64,000 nucleotides of DNA. It comes from Bacillus sp. ZZV12-4809. GTDB lineage: Bacteria; Bacillota; Bacilli; Bacillales; Cytobacillaceae. This document shows, one piece after another, positions 32,014-41,012 of this stretch. A program made the position numbers and the translations under genes. Location of the stretch: NCBI RefSeq assembly GCF_009849585.1, contig NZ_VCRN01000011.1, positions 103,314 through 167,313 on the forward strand. The letters are read 5' to 3'. A model generated the notes under the pieces. The model was not told the origin of the DNA, searched no databases, and worked only from the letters and a program-made list of their open reading frames with translations. The first letter of the stretch is position 1, and every line of letters begins with the position of its first letter.

Positions 32014-32810
32014 GCAGGAAGCTGCCCAAGTATTTCTTTAACTTTGTTTGTTTACTCGTTTATATTTTCCTGCTGGCGCCAATCGTCGTTGTATTGCTTT
32101 CTTCCTTAACAACTACCGAATACATTGTTTTTCCGCCAAAAGGCCTGACTCTCAGATGGTACACAGAGTTAATTGAGCATCCGGAATTTATGCAGTCCTT
32201 TACACTGAGCATTATTGTGGCGTTCGGAACCGCCATTATTGCTACTGCCATTGGCACATTGGCTTCGCTTGCAGTCGTGCGCCGTCAATTTAAGGGGAAG
32301 GGTGCAATTGTTCAATTAGTCGGTTCGCCTCTTTTGATTCCATCTGTTGTGTTTGGTGTAGCACTATTGCAGTTTTACTCATGGATTGGCTTAGCTGCGA
32401 GCCCGCTTGCGTTAATTTTAGGGCATATCATTTTAACGGTTCCATTTGTAATGCGCCTGGTGGTTGCAAGCCTTGTCGGGTTCGACCGTTCTATCGAACA
32501 AGCGGCCCTGAACCTTGGAGCATCACAGATGAAGGTTTTCTTTCAAATCACTCTGCCGATCATTAAATCAGGTGTGATAGCCGGCGCCATTTTTGCCTTT
32601 ATTACTTCATTTGATGATTTAACTGTGGCCTTATTTATTGTCAGCACAGACGTTGTGACACTGCCTGTACGTATCTACACCTACATGCAATATCAATATG
32701 ATCCAATTATTACATCCGTATCAAGCATCATGATTCTCTTCACAATTGTATTAATGCTCGTAATTGAAAGAGTGCTTGGTGTAGGGAAAGTGTTTTCCTC
32801 GAAAAATTAG
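32010..32810 (+). CDS. ABC importer permease 2, PotC-like
   Basis: 266 aa with six membrane helices and the EAA-type loop SIEQAALNLGASQMKVFFQITLPIIKSG near 160-190. ATGA overlap with the first permease ensures coupled translation. The two permeases, the ATPase and the lipoprotein form a complete PotABCD-type importer. The dehydrogenase genes start 16 bp later, so import and oxidation are encoded together. Confidence 0.9.
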   Translation: MSRKLPKYFFNFVCLLVYIFLLAPIVVVLLSSLTTTEYIVFPPKGLTLRWYTELIEHPEFMQSFTLSIIVAFGTAIIATAIGTLASLAVVRRQFKGKGAIVQLVGSPLLIPSVVFGVALLQFYSWIGLAASPLALILGHIILTVPFVMRLVVASLVGFDRSIEQAALNLGASQMKVFFQITLPIIKSGVIAGAIFAFITSFDDLTVALFIVSTDVVTLPVRIYTYMQYQYDPIITSVSSIMILFTIVLMLVIERVLGVGKVFSSKN

Positions 32811-32825
32811 ATAGGAGAGGTATGT

Positions 32826-33149
32826 ATGCATATTGAAAATCATCCCGTCCTTGGCAGGCAGCTTCATAAGCCTGTAACCATTTATTTCGATGATCAGCCC
32901 TATCAGGCTTACACGCAGCAATCAGTCGCTGCCGCCTTAATGGCAAATGGAATTAAGAAATTGGGTGTCAGCCGAAAATTGGTCCAATCAAGAGGATTAT
33001 TCTGCTCGCGCGGGAGATGCTGCAGCTGCTATATGACAATTGACGGTGAGGATCATGTTCGGAGCTGCATGACAGAGGTTGTAGATGGAATGCGAATATA
33101 CCCGAATATGGATGACCCCGAGGTAAGGAGGGAGATGGATGGAGACTGA
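32826..33149 (+). CDS. [2Fe-2S] subunit of amine dehydrogenase (HcnA/SoxA-like)
   Basis: 107 aa, ferredoxin-like, with the cluster ligands in FCSRGRCCSCYMTIDGEDHVRSC (about 60-82). The region RQLHKPVTIYFDDQPYQAYTQQSVAAAL precedes it. This is the small subunit found in hydrogen cyanide synthase (HcnA), opine oxidases and multimeric proline or sarcosine dehydrogenases; it passes electrons between flavins. It overlaps the next gene by 11 bases. Ribosome site AGGAGAGG. Confidence 0.85.
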   Translation: MHIENHPVLGRQLHKPVTIYFDDQPYQAYTQQSVAAALMANGIKKLGVSRKLVQSRGLFCSRGRCCSCYMTIDGEDHVRSCMTEVVDGMRIYPNMDDPEVRREMDGD

Positions 33150-34218
33150 TGTACTGATTATTGGAGGCGGTCCTGCAGGTCTTTCAGCTGCCATTGAGAC
33201 GGCATCAAGGGGACTGGATGTAACTATTGTTGACGAAGCTTCCAAGCTTGGGGGGCAGCTTAACCAGCAGACTCAAGTACTGCGTTCGCTGCCTTCAGTA
33301 TATGAACCGATGCGTGGCTTTGAATTGGCAACTAAACTAATCGGGCAGACAAAGAATTTGAATGTAAGGCCGCTCCTGAATCACCGAGTGGTTGGATTTT
33401 ACAAGGATGGAAGTGCCGGAATTACCGATGAAGAAAATGTTTTCCCTATAAAAGCAAAAAAGATAATTGTGGCTTCCGGAGCGGCTGAGAAGGCAGTAGC
33501 TTTTCCAAAATGGACATTGCCTGGAATTATGACAATCGGGGCTGCACAGACACTGATCAATCGTGATTTAGTGAAGCCTGGGAGAGAAGCTGTAATTGTG
33601 GGCTCCAGTGACTTTGCCATGGAAACAGCGTTGCAGCTGATGGATGTGGGCATTCAGGTGAAAGGAATTATAGAAAAACGATCCGCCGCTTTAGCCAAAG
33701 AGCAGGAAAAAGTGAGTGAACTGTCACGTAAGGGCGTTCCTTTCTTTTTTAATAGTTTTATAAGGGAAGCAAGAGGCAATGGACAGGTGGAACAGGTAGA
33801 TATCGAGCTGGATGGTGAAGTTATCACCCAGGATGTGGACCTCGTTTGCCTGGATGGAGGCAGGGGACCCATATTGGATGTTTTTTACCAGCTGGGCTGC
33901 TCCTTTGGGTTTCAAGAGGTGCTTGGCGGCTGGGTTCCGCAATATAGTCATACATTTCAATCTGACAGGAAAGATGTATTTATAGCAGGGAATGCGGCTG
34001 GCATAAGCAGGCAGGGTCCGATTCTCCTGACAGGGATGATTGCCGGCATAAGTGTATGTGAAGAACTCCAGGCAATCAGCGCTGCAGAGGCAAATGAGAT
34101 AAGAGAGGCACTTTGGAAAGAACTCGAAATATTGGAGGACCAAGAAGTGTGCAGCGGAAGAATGCAACATATTGGGAGCTTTACAAGCCCAATACTGAAG
34201 GATCTATTTATCTCCTAG
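33139..34218 (+). CDS. FAD/pyridine-nucleotide oxidoreductase subunit (HcnB/OoxA-like, without BFD domain)
   Basis: 359 aa flavoprotein. It has a first dinucleotide motif VLIIGGGPAGLSAAIETASRG (residues 5-25), a second nucleotide-binding site EAVIVGSSDFAMETALQL near 152, and a third FAD contact DVFIAGNAAGISRQGPILLTGMIAG near 275. HcnB, OoxA and proline dehydrogenase alpha chains have the same core but usually carry a C-terminal BFD-type [2Fe-2S] domain. That domain is missing here and is encoded by the next gene, so the subunit is split. Overlap with the [2Fe-2S] gene implies one complex. Confidence 0.86.
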   Translation: METDVLIIGGGPAGLSAAIETASRGLDVTIVDEASKLGGQLNQQTQVLRSLPSVYEPMRGFELATKLIGQTKNLNVRPLLNHRVVGFYKDGSAGITDEENVFPIKAKKIIVASGAAEKAVAFPKWTLPGIMTIGAAQTLINRDLVKPGREAVIVGSSDFAMETALQLMDVGIQVKGIIEKRSAALAKEQEKVSELSRKGVPFFFNSFIREARGNGQVEQVDIELDGEVITQDVDLVCLDGGRGPILDVFYQLGCSFGFQEVLGGWVPQYSHTFQSDRKDVFIAGNAAGISRQGPILLTGMIAGISVCEELQAISAAEANEIREALWKELEILEDQEVCSGRMQHIGSFTSPILKDLFIS

Positions 34219-34247
34219 ATAGGAAAAGAGAGAAGAAGGTGAAAAAG

Positions 34248-34577
34248 TTGGATAAAACGACAATCATCTGCAGATGTGAAGAAATCAGCTGTGAGGAAGT
34301 GGAAGAGGTTATCAGCAATGGGGGAAGGACATTTGATGATGTTAAGAGGATTACCCGCTGTGGAATGGGGCCATGCCAGGCAAAAATTTGCACCGGCATG
34401 GTGGCAGAAATTATACAACTGCAGACTGGGCTGTCACCTTTAGAGATTCCGCTGCCGAGAATGAGGATGCCGCTATCCCCTATTAAACTTGAAACACTGG
34501 CAACGAACAGTACATCCTTTAATGCGGTCAAGTCTGTTCTTGATGAGGTGGAATTGGAAGAAGGGAAGGTGAATTAA
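34248..34577 (+). CDS. BFD-like [2Fe-2S] protein, detached subunit
   Basis: 109 aa from TTG 34248 (GAAGGTG 6 bp upstream; GTG 34239 is an alternative). The BFD-like cluster site is IICRCEEIS...ITRCGMGPCQAKIC, giving C-x-C and C-x4-C ligands. It is followed by a Pro/Arg tail LEIPLPRMRMPLSPIKLETL, which resembles the linker after the BFD domain in HcnB-type proteins. It probably docks on the preceding flavoprotein to relay electrons. The next gene starts on the base after its stop. Confidence 0.8.
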   Translation: MDKTTIICRCEEISCEEVEEVISNGGRTFDDVKRITRCGMGPCQAKICTGMVAEIIQLQTGLSPLEIPLPRMRMPLSPIKLETLATNSTSFNAVKSVLDEVELEEGKVN

Positions 34578-35651
34578 TTGGAAACAAATTATGAAACAAT
34601 TGTGATCGGCGGAGGAGTAGTGGGCAGCGGCATTGCTTACCATCTTTCTGAGCGATACAAAGAAGGCGTGCTTGTGCTGGATAAAAAATATCCCATGTCA
34701 GGCACCTCCGGATCCACCCAGGCATGGGTATGGGTACATAATAAAACGCCTTCCTGGTATGCGGAATTTAGTATGTACAGTGCCGAACTCTATCCATATC
34801 TGTCTAAAAAGATTGGGGACGTCGAATACAAACGGACAGGGGGCCTCTCACCTTTTTTCAATGAAAGCGACCGTGAAAAGGCACAAAAGCTCGCAGAATC
34901 TTACCGAAAAATCGGCATCAAAATCAAGGTGTTATCCAGAGAAGAAGTTCTCGAAAAAGAGCCCTATATGAATCCGGAAGTTGCGGGGGCTACCTTCAGC
35001 TCCATTGATGGCAATGTCAATCCATTCCGCCTGATTGATATGTATATGAGAGCTGCTAAAAGAAATGGCGTCCGCTATTCTGCTTACAATAAAGTAACGG
35101 AGATTAAAAAGCAGAATGGAAAATACTTAGTTGTGTCAGATAAGGGAGCTTTTGAATGCAAAAACCTTATTCTTGCTGGCGGAACCTGGTCGAGAGAAAT
35201 CGGTGACATGCTAGGCATTAAGATTCCCGTTAATCAATTGAGAGGGCAGATCCTGGTGTCTGAACCATTAAAGCCTTTCTTGAATTTTACAATCAGCGGA
35301 TTAAGACAGGCAAATAATGGTGAAGTACTGATGGGCTATTCAATGGAAGAAGCAGGCTTTAATCGGGCCACAACGCTTGATGTCATTCAGGAAACAGCCA
35401 ATATGGCAGTCCATTATGTACCCGGCTTAAGAAAGGCTAAAATTGTCCGCGCCTTTTCGGGGATACGGGCCATGCCTGAGGATGGTTTTCCAATTCTTGG
35501 TGAGGTACCGGGATTTGAGAACCTTTATGTGGCAGCCACCCATAGCGGAGTGACACTTTCGCCCTTAATTGGCACCCTGATTACAGAGTTAATCATGGAT
35601 GGGGAAACTTCGATCCCGATTGACAGGTATTCTTTAAGCAGGTTTGGCTAA
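34578..35651 (+). CDS. FAD-dependent amine/amino acid dehydrogenase catalytic subunit (DAO fold)
   Basis: 357 aa. The N-terminal FAD motif is IVIGGGVVGSGIAYHLSE. The DAO fold continues with GTSGSTQAWVWVHNKTPSWY (the flavin-facing loop), LILAGGTWSREIGDMLGI, and the C-terminal FSGIRAMPEDGFPILGEVPGFENLYVAATHSGVTLSP. HcnC, OoxB, sarcosine oxidase beta and proline dehydrogenase beta share this form and carry the substrate site. TTG start immediately after the previous stop, with AAGGTG inside the previous gene. The substrate is likely an imino or opine-type compound; this is inferred. Confidence 0.88.
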   Translation: METNYETIVIGGGVVGSGIAYHLSERYKEGVLVLDKKYPMSGTSGSTQAWVWVHNKTPSWYAEFSMYSAELYPYLSKKIGDVEYKRTGGLSPFFNESDREKAQKLAESYRKIGIKIKVLSREEVLEKEPYMNPEVAGATFSSIDGNVNPFRLIDMYMRAAKRNGVRYSAYNKVTEIKKQNGKYLVVSDKGAFECKNLILAGGTWSREIGDMLGIKIPVNQLRGQILVSEPLKPFLNFTISGLRQANNGEVLMGYSMEEAGFNRATTLDVIQETANMAVHYVPGLRKAKIVRAFSGIRAMPEDGFPILGEVPGFENLYVAATHSGVTLSPLIGTLITELIMDGETSIPIDRYSLSRFG

Positions 35652-35664
35652 AGTGAATCTTATT

Positions 35665-35684
35665 AAGTTATAATATTATAACTT
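35665..35684. promoter_or_regulatory. Operator copy 3, perfect palindrome
   Basis: AAGTTATAATATTATAACTT, a perfect 20-bp palindrome containing GTTATAATATTATAAC. It lies 51 bp before the DUF1904 gene and is the best copy in the window. Confidence 0.82.
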
Positions 35685-35735
35685 TTACCGGGGTGTCAGG
35701 AAAAATATTATGTAAACAGTAATGGAGGAAATAGG

Positions 35736-36071
35736 ATGCCGCATTTGTTTATTAGAGGAATTTCAGTCGATCAGACAAAGGAAATCAGCACGCAGCTGGT
35801 AAAGGACCTGGCTCTGCTATGTGACTGCGGTGAAGATAACTTTACATTGGAAGTTTTGAATTCAACTTTTGTGTTTGATCAAAAAGAAGTTCCAGCTTAT
35901 CCATTTATAGAAGTAAAGTGGTTTGACAGGGGTAAAGGCGCTCAAAAACAATTTGCAGGGATTGTTTCAAATCATGTTCAGTCACTTGGAGTGCCGGAGG
36001 TTGAGGTGGCCTTTACTGCATATAATGAGGCTGATTATTATTTGAATGGGAAGAGTTTTGCGGAAGAGTAA
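35736..36071 (+). CDS. DUF1904 family protein (tautomerase-like fold)
   Basis: 111 aa. It starts MPHLFIRGISVDQTKEIST: Met-Pro then a beta-alpha-beta unit, as in tautomerases whose Pro1 is the catalytic base. The C-terminal half EVPAYPFIEVKWFDRGKGAQ and VEVAFTAYNEADYYLNGKSF is typical of DUF1904. It may act on an unsaturated or imine product of the upstream dehydrogenase; this is inferred from position only. It lies between operator copies 3 and 4, so it is probably its own transcription unit under the same regulator. Ribosome site ATGGAGG. Confidence 0.75.
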   Translation: MPHLFIRGISVDQTKEISTQLVKDLALLCDCGEDNFTLEVLNSTFVFDQKEVPAYPFIEVKWFDRGKGAQKQFAGIVSNHVQSLGVPEVEVAFTAYNEADYYLNGKSFAEE

Positions 36072-36083
36072 GCAATGAAGCAA

Positions 36084-36103
36084 AAATTATAATGTTATAT
36101 TTT
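36084..36103. promoter_or_regulatory. Operator copy 4, upstream of the peptidase-Dpp operon
   Basis: AAATTATAATGTTATATTTT, 16 of 20 bases matching copy 3, 42 bp before the M20 peptidase start. Confidence 0.6.
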
Positions 36104-36145
36104 CATACTTTTTTGATTCCTTAAGTGCGGAAGGGGAACTTGAGA

Positions 36146-37489
36146 ATGAATAAAGTCTATCAATTTATTGAGGAAAACTCTGATATGTATATTGAATGGC
36201 TGATTGAAGCATGTAATCAGCCTAGTGTTTCAGCCCAAAGTCGAGGAATGCTTGAAATGAAAGAGCTTGTAAAAGCTTTTTTGCAAAGAGTGGATGCAAG
36301 TGCAGAAGAGATTGTAACTGATGGTTTTCCAATTATATATGCACATCTTGATAGTAAAAAAGAAAAGACACTAACCTTCTACAATCACTATGATGTGCAG
36401 CCTGAGGACCCTGTTGACCAATGGCATAGTGAACCCTTCAAGGCAGATATCAGAAATGACCAAATCTTTGCACGTGGTGTTGCGGATAACAAGGGTAATC
36501 TTATAGCCAGAATTTGTGCAGTACATGCATACCAGCAGGTGTATGGAAATCTGCCAATAAATATCAAGTTTATATTTGAGGGAGAGGAAGAAGTAGGAAG
36601 CCCTCATTTGGAATACTTTGCAAACCAATTTCCTGATAAGTTGGAAACTGATGGCATTATCTGGGAGGGTGGAACCCGAGGAGTAAAGGATCGCAGACCA
36701 CACGTCGGTTTAGGAGTTAAGGGAATTTGCTATGTTGAGTTAATATGCAAAGGAGCCAAATATGATCTTCATTCCTCAGAGGCCGCAATAATAGAAAACC
36801 CTGCATGGAGATTAGTATGGGCACTGAACTCACTGAAAGATGAACAGGAAAACATTTTAATTGAGGGTTTTTATGACGATGTGATTTCACTTAGTGAAAA
36901 AGACAGGACCTTCATTCAATCGATGGATTTCAATGAGGAAGAAATAAAGGAACTATATGGCATTAAAAGCTTTCTAAAAAATGTAACTGGAGATGAATTA
37001 AAAGAAACTCTAACTGCAGAACCAACCTGCACTATTTGCGGTATAAATTCGGGATATACAGGTGAAGGCTCTAAAACAGTCCTGCCATCGACTGCAATGG
37101 TTAAACTTGATTTTCGCCTGGTACCAAATCAGACACCTGAAAAAATAGCAGATTTATTAAGGAAGCATTTAGATAAGAACGGGTTTCAAGATATAGAAAT
37201 AAGGCAATCTCACGGGATTCATCCGTTTAACACCGATCCATCTAACCGTTTTGTTGAAGTTGTGCTTGAAAGTGTGGAGCAAGTTTATGCTGAGCCTCCA
37301 GTTATTCTGCGTAACTTAGCAGGTTCAAGCCCTATGTTTAAAATGCTGAGTAATACAGGCATTCCTGCGGTGCAAATTGGTGTAGCTAATTTGCAATCTA
37401 ACTATCACGCGCCTAATGAAAATATTTTTATCGATGATTTCATTCAAGGTATAAAAGTAACTGCAGCAGTTATGAAGAATTTTAGCTAG
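36146..37489 (+). CDS. M20-family metallopeptidase / dipeptidase
   Basis: 447 aa from ATG 36146, which has GGAAGGGG upstream; a GTG at 36125 overlaps that site. Zinc and catalytic landmarks: FYNHYDVQPEDPVDQW (His and Asp), GVADNKGNLIARI (bridging Asp), FEGEEEVGSPHLE (general-base Glu pair), WEGGTR and a late YHAPNENI (His ligand). M20 enzymes remove amino acids from dipeptides or acylated amino acids. It leads an operon with a peptide importer, so it probably cleaves what that importer brings in. The operon is noticeably more AT-rich than its flanks. Confidence 0.88.
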   Translation: MNKVYQFIEENSDMYIEWLIEACNQPSVSAQSRGMLEMKELVKAFLQRVDASAEEIVTDGFPIIYAHLDSKKEKTLTFYNHYDVQPEDPVDQWHSEPFKADIRNDQIFARGVADNKGNLIARICAVHAYQQVYGNLPINIKFIFEGEEEVGSPHLEYFANQFPDKLETDGIIWEGGTRGVKDRRPHVGLGVKGICYVELICKGAKYDLHSSEAAIIENPAWRLVWALNSLKDEQENILIEGFYDDVISLSEKDRTFIQSMDFNEEEIKELYGIKSFLKNVTGDELKETLTAEPTCTICGINSGYTGEGSKTVLPSTAMVKLDFRLVPNQTPEKIADLLRKHLDKNGFQDIEIRQSHGIHPFNTDPSNRFVEVVLESVEQVYAEPPVILRNLAGSSPMFKMLSNTGIPAVQIGVANLQSNYHAPNENIFIDDFIQGIKVTAAVMKNFS

Positions 37490-37531
37490 TAGTCTGGAAT
37501 TTTAAATAATATTCAATAGGGGGAAGTGTAA

Positions 37532-39088
37532 ATGAAAAAAACATTTAATTATCTATTTGTTTTTGTGCTAATTACAGCAATATTTATTTCAGGCTGCAGC
37601 AGTAATACGACATCCACCGGTGATAATGCGAATGGGAAAGAAGGCAGTAAGAAAACAAGTCTGGTAATTGCGCAAAGTGCTGATATTACTACTTTAGATC
37701 CCCAGAATTCATTAAGCACTAATGGAGATCGTGTTTTCAGAAATATGTTCAGCAGATTGTTTAATCGCGATAGTAACATGGAAATTCAACCGGAACTTGT
37801 TGAAAAATATGAAAATATCGATGATGTTACTTGGCACTTTCAATTAAAAGAAGGTGTTACTTTCCATAATGGAGACCCACTAACAGCCGAAGATGTTAAG
37901 TTTAGCCTTGAAAGAGTCATGAATGATGAGTCTCTAAAGGAGTATCCTTATTTCACTCAAATTAAGGAAGTAAATGCCATTGAGGAATTAACTGTTGAAA
38001 TTGTAACAGATGGACCTATGCCAACGTTATTAAGGCTATTGGCAAAAAGTGGTGCGGATGTAATTCCAAAAAAATACTTCGAGGAAGTGGGACTTGAGGA
38101 ATTTCAAAAGAATCCAATTGGTTCAGGACCATACAAATATGTGGATTGGAAACGGGATGATAGAGTCGTCCTCAAACCGTATGATAATTACTTTGGTGAA
38201 AAACCGAAATGGAAAGAAGTGGTTGTCAGGGCAATACCAGAAAGCTCTACCCGTGTAGGAGAATTACTGACTGGAGGAGTAGATGTTGCAACCGACATTC
38301 CTCCTAATGAATGGGATCGGGTAAATGGAGAAAGTGGAATTTCTCTTGTAAATGGGGATACAACTCGTGTCATGCTTTTAATGCTTCGTCATACAGAGGG
38401 TACTGTAACCGCAGACCCAAAAGTTCGGGAAGCCATTGATCTTGCAATTAATGAGCAGGCTATTGTTGATTCTGTTTTAAAGGGAACTGCTGTACCAGTT
38501 CGATCACGTGTGCCGGAAGGCGTATTAGGATCAAATCCAGATTTGTATAATTCTTATGTATATGATTTGGAAAAAGCGAAGAGCCTTTTAGCAGAGGCAG
38601 GGTATAAAGATGGGCTGGAACTGACATTTACAGCTCCGAAGGGCAGATATCCGCTGGATGGTGAAGTAGCCCAATTGGTTGCGAGCATGCTTGAAGAAGC
38701 AGGGATTAAAGTGAATTTACAGCTTCTTGAGTCCAGCGCCTTCCTGGATATATATAACTCCAACTCTAATAAAGAATTAATCATGATAGGATTGGCGGAT
38801 GGCCTCCTTGATGCATCCTACTCGTTAGTTCATTACACAAAAGAACGTGCTGCCGGGCAAACGGATTATACTAACGAAGAAGTTGAGAAGCTTTTCCATG
38901 ATGCAGGCCGTAATCTTAATGAAGATGAAAGAGTAAAACAATATCAAAAAATACAAGAGATTGTTGCTGAAGAAAGACCTCATATCTTTCTTTTCCAGCA
39001 GGGAGCCAATTATGGTGTTAGTGATAATGTACAATTTGAACCGAGGCTGGATGAAGTCATAAACTTCTCAGATATTACTTTAAAATAA
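37532..39088 (+). CDS. Peptide/nickel-type ABC substrate-binding lipoprotein (family 5)
   Basis: 518 aa with a lipoprotein signal FISGCSSN (Cys near 22). The family-5 solute-binding fold shows SADITTLDPQNSLSTNGDRVF, WHFQLKEGVTFHNGDPLTAEDVKFSLERV, NPIGSGPYKYVDWKRDDRVVLKPYDNY and ARAG-free C-terminal text ERPHIFLFQQGANYGV. It captures peptides or related compounds outside the cell for the permeases encoded next. Its ribosome site AGGGGGAAG lies 43 bp after the peptidase stop. Confidence 0.9.
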   Translation: MKKTFNYLFVFVLITAIFISGCSSNTTSTGDNANGKEGSKKTSLVIAQSADITTLDPQNSLSTNGDRVFRNMFSRLFNRDSNMEIQPELVEKYENIDDVTWHFQLKEGVTFHNGDPLTAEDVKFSLERVMNDESLKEYPYFTQIKEVNAIEELTVEIVTDGPMPTLLRLLAKSGADVIPKKYFEEVGLEEFQKNPIGSGPYKYVDWKRDDRVVLKPYDNYFGEKPKWKEVVVRAIPESSTRVGELLTGGVDVATDIPPNEWDRVNGESGISLVNGDTTRVMLLMLRHTEGTVTADPKVREAIDLAINEQAIVDSVLKGTAVPVRSRVPEGVLGSNPDLYNSYVYDLEKAKSLLAEAGYKDGLELTFTAPKGRYPLDGEVAQLVASMLEEAGIKVNLQLLESSAFLDIYNSNSNKELIMIGLADGLLDASYSLVHYTKERAAGQTDYTNEEVEKLFHDAGRNLNEDERVKQYQKIQEIVAEERPHIFLFQQGANYGVSDNVQFEPRLDEVINFSDITLK

Positions 39089-39151
39089 TACAATTTGCGG
39101 GGCTGGAAGGTTGAAAGGTCCAGTCCTGTTTCACAATAAGGAGGTCTGGCC

Positions 39152-40069
39152 TTGAAAAAGTATCTTTTAAGAAGATTTCTGCAAATTATACCAGTCCTGT
39201 TCATCATCACTTTTGTTGTATTTGTATTGGTATATTTGGCAGGCGACCCAGTCTCATTAATGCTGCCGGAAGATGCGTCTGATGCAGATAGAGAGGCTTT
39301 AAGAGAAGCATTAGGTTTAAATGAGCCTTTTGTATATCAGTATTTTCATTTTATTGGAGATTTGATCACTGGAAATTTTGGGACATCTTTCAGATATAAT
39401 CAGGAGGCATTGCCCTTGGTATTAGAGAGGCTTCCAGCAACATTTGAATTAGCTGCAGCTTCGATGCTGGTAGCTATTATTATCGCAATACCCTTAGGAA
39501 TATATTCAGCGAAAAAGAGAAATAGCTTCATTGACTTGTTTATTACCGGTGGATCCGTGCTGGGAAAAGCCATGCCGAATTTCTGGCTTGGAATCATGCT
39601 GATATTATTATTGGCCGTAAATTATCAGCTATTCCCCGTATCCGGAAGAGGATCAATTATGCATATGGTGTTACCTGCTATAACATTGGGAACTGGTATC
39701 GCTGCAGAAATGACAAGGTTAATAAGGTCAAGTATGTTAGAAATTTTAAACCAAGATTATATTCGTACAGCTAAAAGTAAAGGTGCAAGTGAAATGAGCG
39801 TAGTCTTAAAGCATGCCTTCCGAAATTCATTAATCCCCGTAGTAACCATAATGGGCTTGCAAGTATCACACCTTGTCAGTGGAGCCCTAATAACTGAAAC
39901 TGTCTTTTCGTGGCCAGGGTTGGGTCTGCTTTTGGTTCAAGCAGTTAACGGAAGAGATATGGCTGTCGTCCAAGCTGCCGTTTTTGTGATTGCCATATTA
40001 GTTATTGTTGTCAACCTGCTTACAGATATCGTATATCGAGTTTTGGATCCAAGAATTAATTATTCCTAG
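39152..40069 (+). CDS. Peptide ABC importer permease, DppB type
   Basis: 305 aa from a TTG start 8 bp after AAGGAGG. Six membrane helices, with the N-terminal MKKYLLRRFLQIIPVLFIITFVVF and the long extracellular loop typical of DppB/OppB. The EAA-type motif IRTAKSKGASEMSVVLKHAFRNSLIPV is near 200-225, followed by ETVFSWPGLGLLLVQAVNGRD. Forms the channel with the next gene's product. Confidence 0.92.
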   Translation: MKKYLLRRFLQIIPVLFIITFVVFVLVYLAGDPVSLMLPEDASDADREALREALGLNEPFVYQYFHFIGDLITGNFGTSFRYNQEALPLVLERLPATFELAAASMLVAIIIAIPLGIYSAKKRNSFIDLFITGGSVLGKAMPNFWLGIMLILLLAVNYQLFPVSGRGSIMHMVLPAITLGTGIAAEMTRLIRSSMLEILNQDYIRTAKSKGASEMSVVLKHAFRNSLIPVVTIMGLQVSHLVSGALITETVFSWPGLGLLLVQAVNGRDMAVVQAAVFVIAILVIVVNLLTDIVYRVLDPRINYS

Positions 40070-40081
40070 GAGGTGTATCTC

Positions 40082-40999
40082 ATGGAATCAGAAATCAAAA
40101 TGAGTTCCGAAACTGCCATAAGCACCGTCCAGAGAAGAAAGCCATGGGTGAGATGGATAAAGCTGCTGCTTCAAAGCAAAACAGGAACAGTGGGGTTTTT
40201 AATTGTCTCTTCAGTAATTTTTGTTGCTATATTCGCTGACATTTTGGCTCCGCATAATCCTGCATCGAATAATTTGAATGATATGCTAAAGCCTCCTATG
40301 TGGCTGGATGGAGGATCACAAAATTATATTCTGGGTACAGATAATTTAGGGAGAGATATATTGAGCCGTATTATTTATGGCTCGCGTGTTTCTTTGCTTG
40401 TTGGAGTTTTTTCGGTTATTTTAGCCGGTTTAATAGGGATAATAGCCGGATTAATAGCAGGCTATTATGGCGGAGTTATAGATAATGTATTAATGAGATT
40501 AGTAGATTCATTCTTGGCGATTCCGAGCATTCTATTCATCCTTGTCGTGCTTGCCGTCTTTGATCCCAGTATTTTGGTACTGATTGTTGTAATTGGATTA
40601 ACTAATTGGGTTACATATGCCAGAGTTGTCAGGGGAGAGGTTTTAAGTATTAAAGAAAGGGAGTTTGTAAAGGCATCAAAGTCAATAGGTACAAATAGTC
40701 TAACCATTATGCTGCAGCATATCCTGCCTAACATCCTTTCCTCATTTATTGTGATATCAACATTAAGCGTTGCTACGACTATAGTTTTAGAAGCATCGCT
40801 AAGTTTTCTTGGGTTAGGGATACAGCCTCCAGATGTGTCCTGGGGAGGAATGTTAACAGATGGAAGAAACTATCTGGCAACTAATTGGTGGCTTGCTACG
40901 TTTCCTGGCATTGCCATTACAGTTACAGTACTCGGAATTATCTTTTTGGGGGACTGGCTGAGAGATGTACTTGATCCACGAACACAGGTAAAAAAATAG
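40082..40999 (+). CDS. Peptide ABC importer permease, DppC type
   Basis: 305 aa from ATG 40082, 7 bp after AGGAGGTG; an upstream frame extension (40073) begins inside that site. It has the DppC/OppC N-terminal extension with one helix, then LGTDNLGRDILSRIIYGSRVSLLVG (the GTD..GRD signature) and the EAA-type motif FVKASKSIGTNSLTIMLQHILPN. Five further helices. Partner of the DppB-type permease. Confidence 0.92.
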   Translation: MESEIKMSSETAISTVQRRKPWVRWIKLLLQSKTGTVGFLIVSSVIFVAIFADILAPHNPASNNLNDMLKPPMWLDGGSQNYILGTDNLGRDILSRIIYGSRVSLLVGVFSVILAGLIGIIAGLIAGYYGGVIDNVLMRLVDSFLAIPSILFILVVLAVFDPSILVLIVVIGLTNWVTYARVVRGEVLSIKEREFVKASKSIGTNSLTIMLQHILPNILSSFIVISTLSVATTIVLEASLSFLGLGIQPPDVSWGGMLTDGRNYLATNWWLATFPGIAITVTVLGIIFLGDWLRDVLDPRTQVKK

Positions 41000-41012
41000 G
41001 AGGGAAGGTCTC

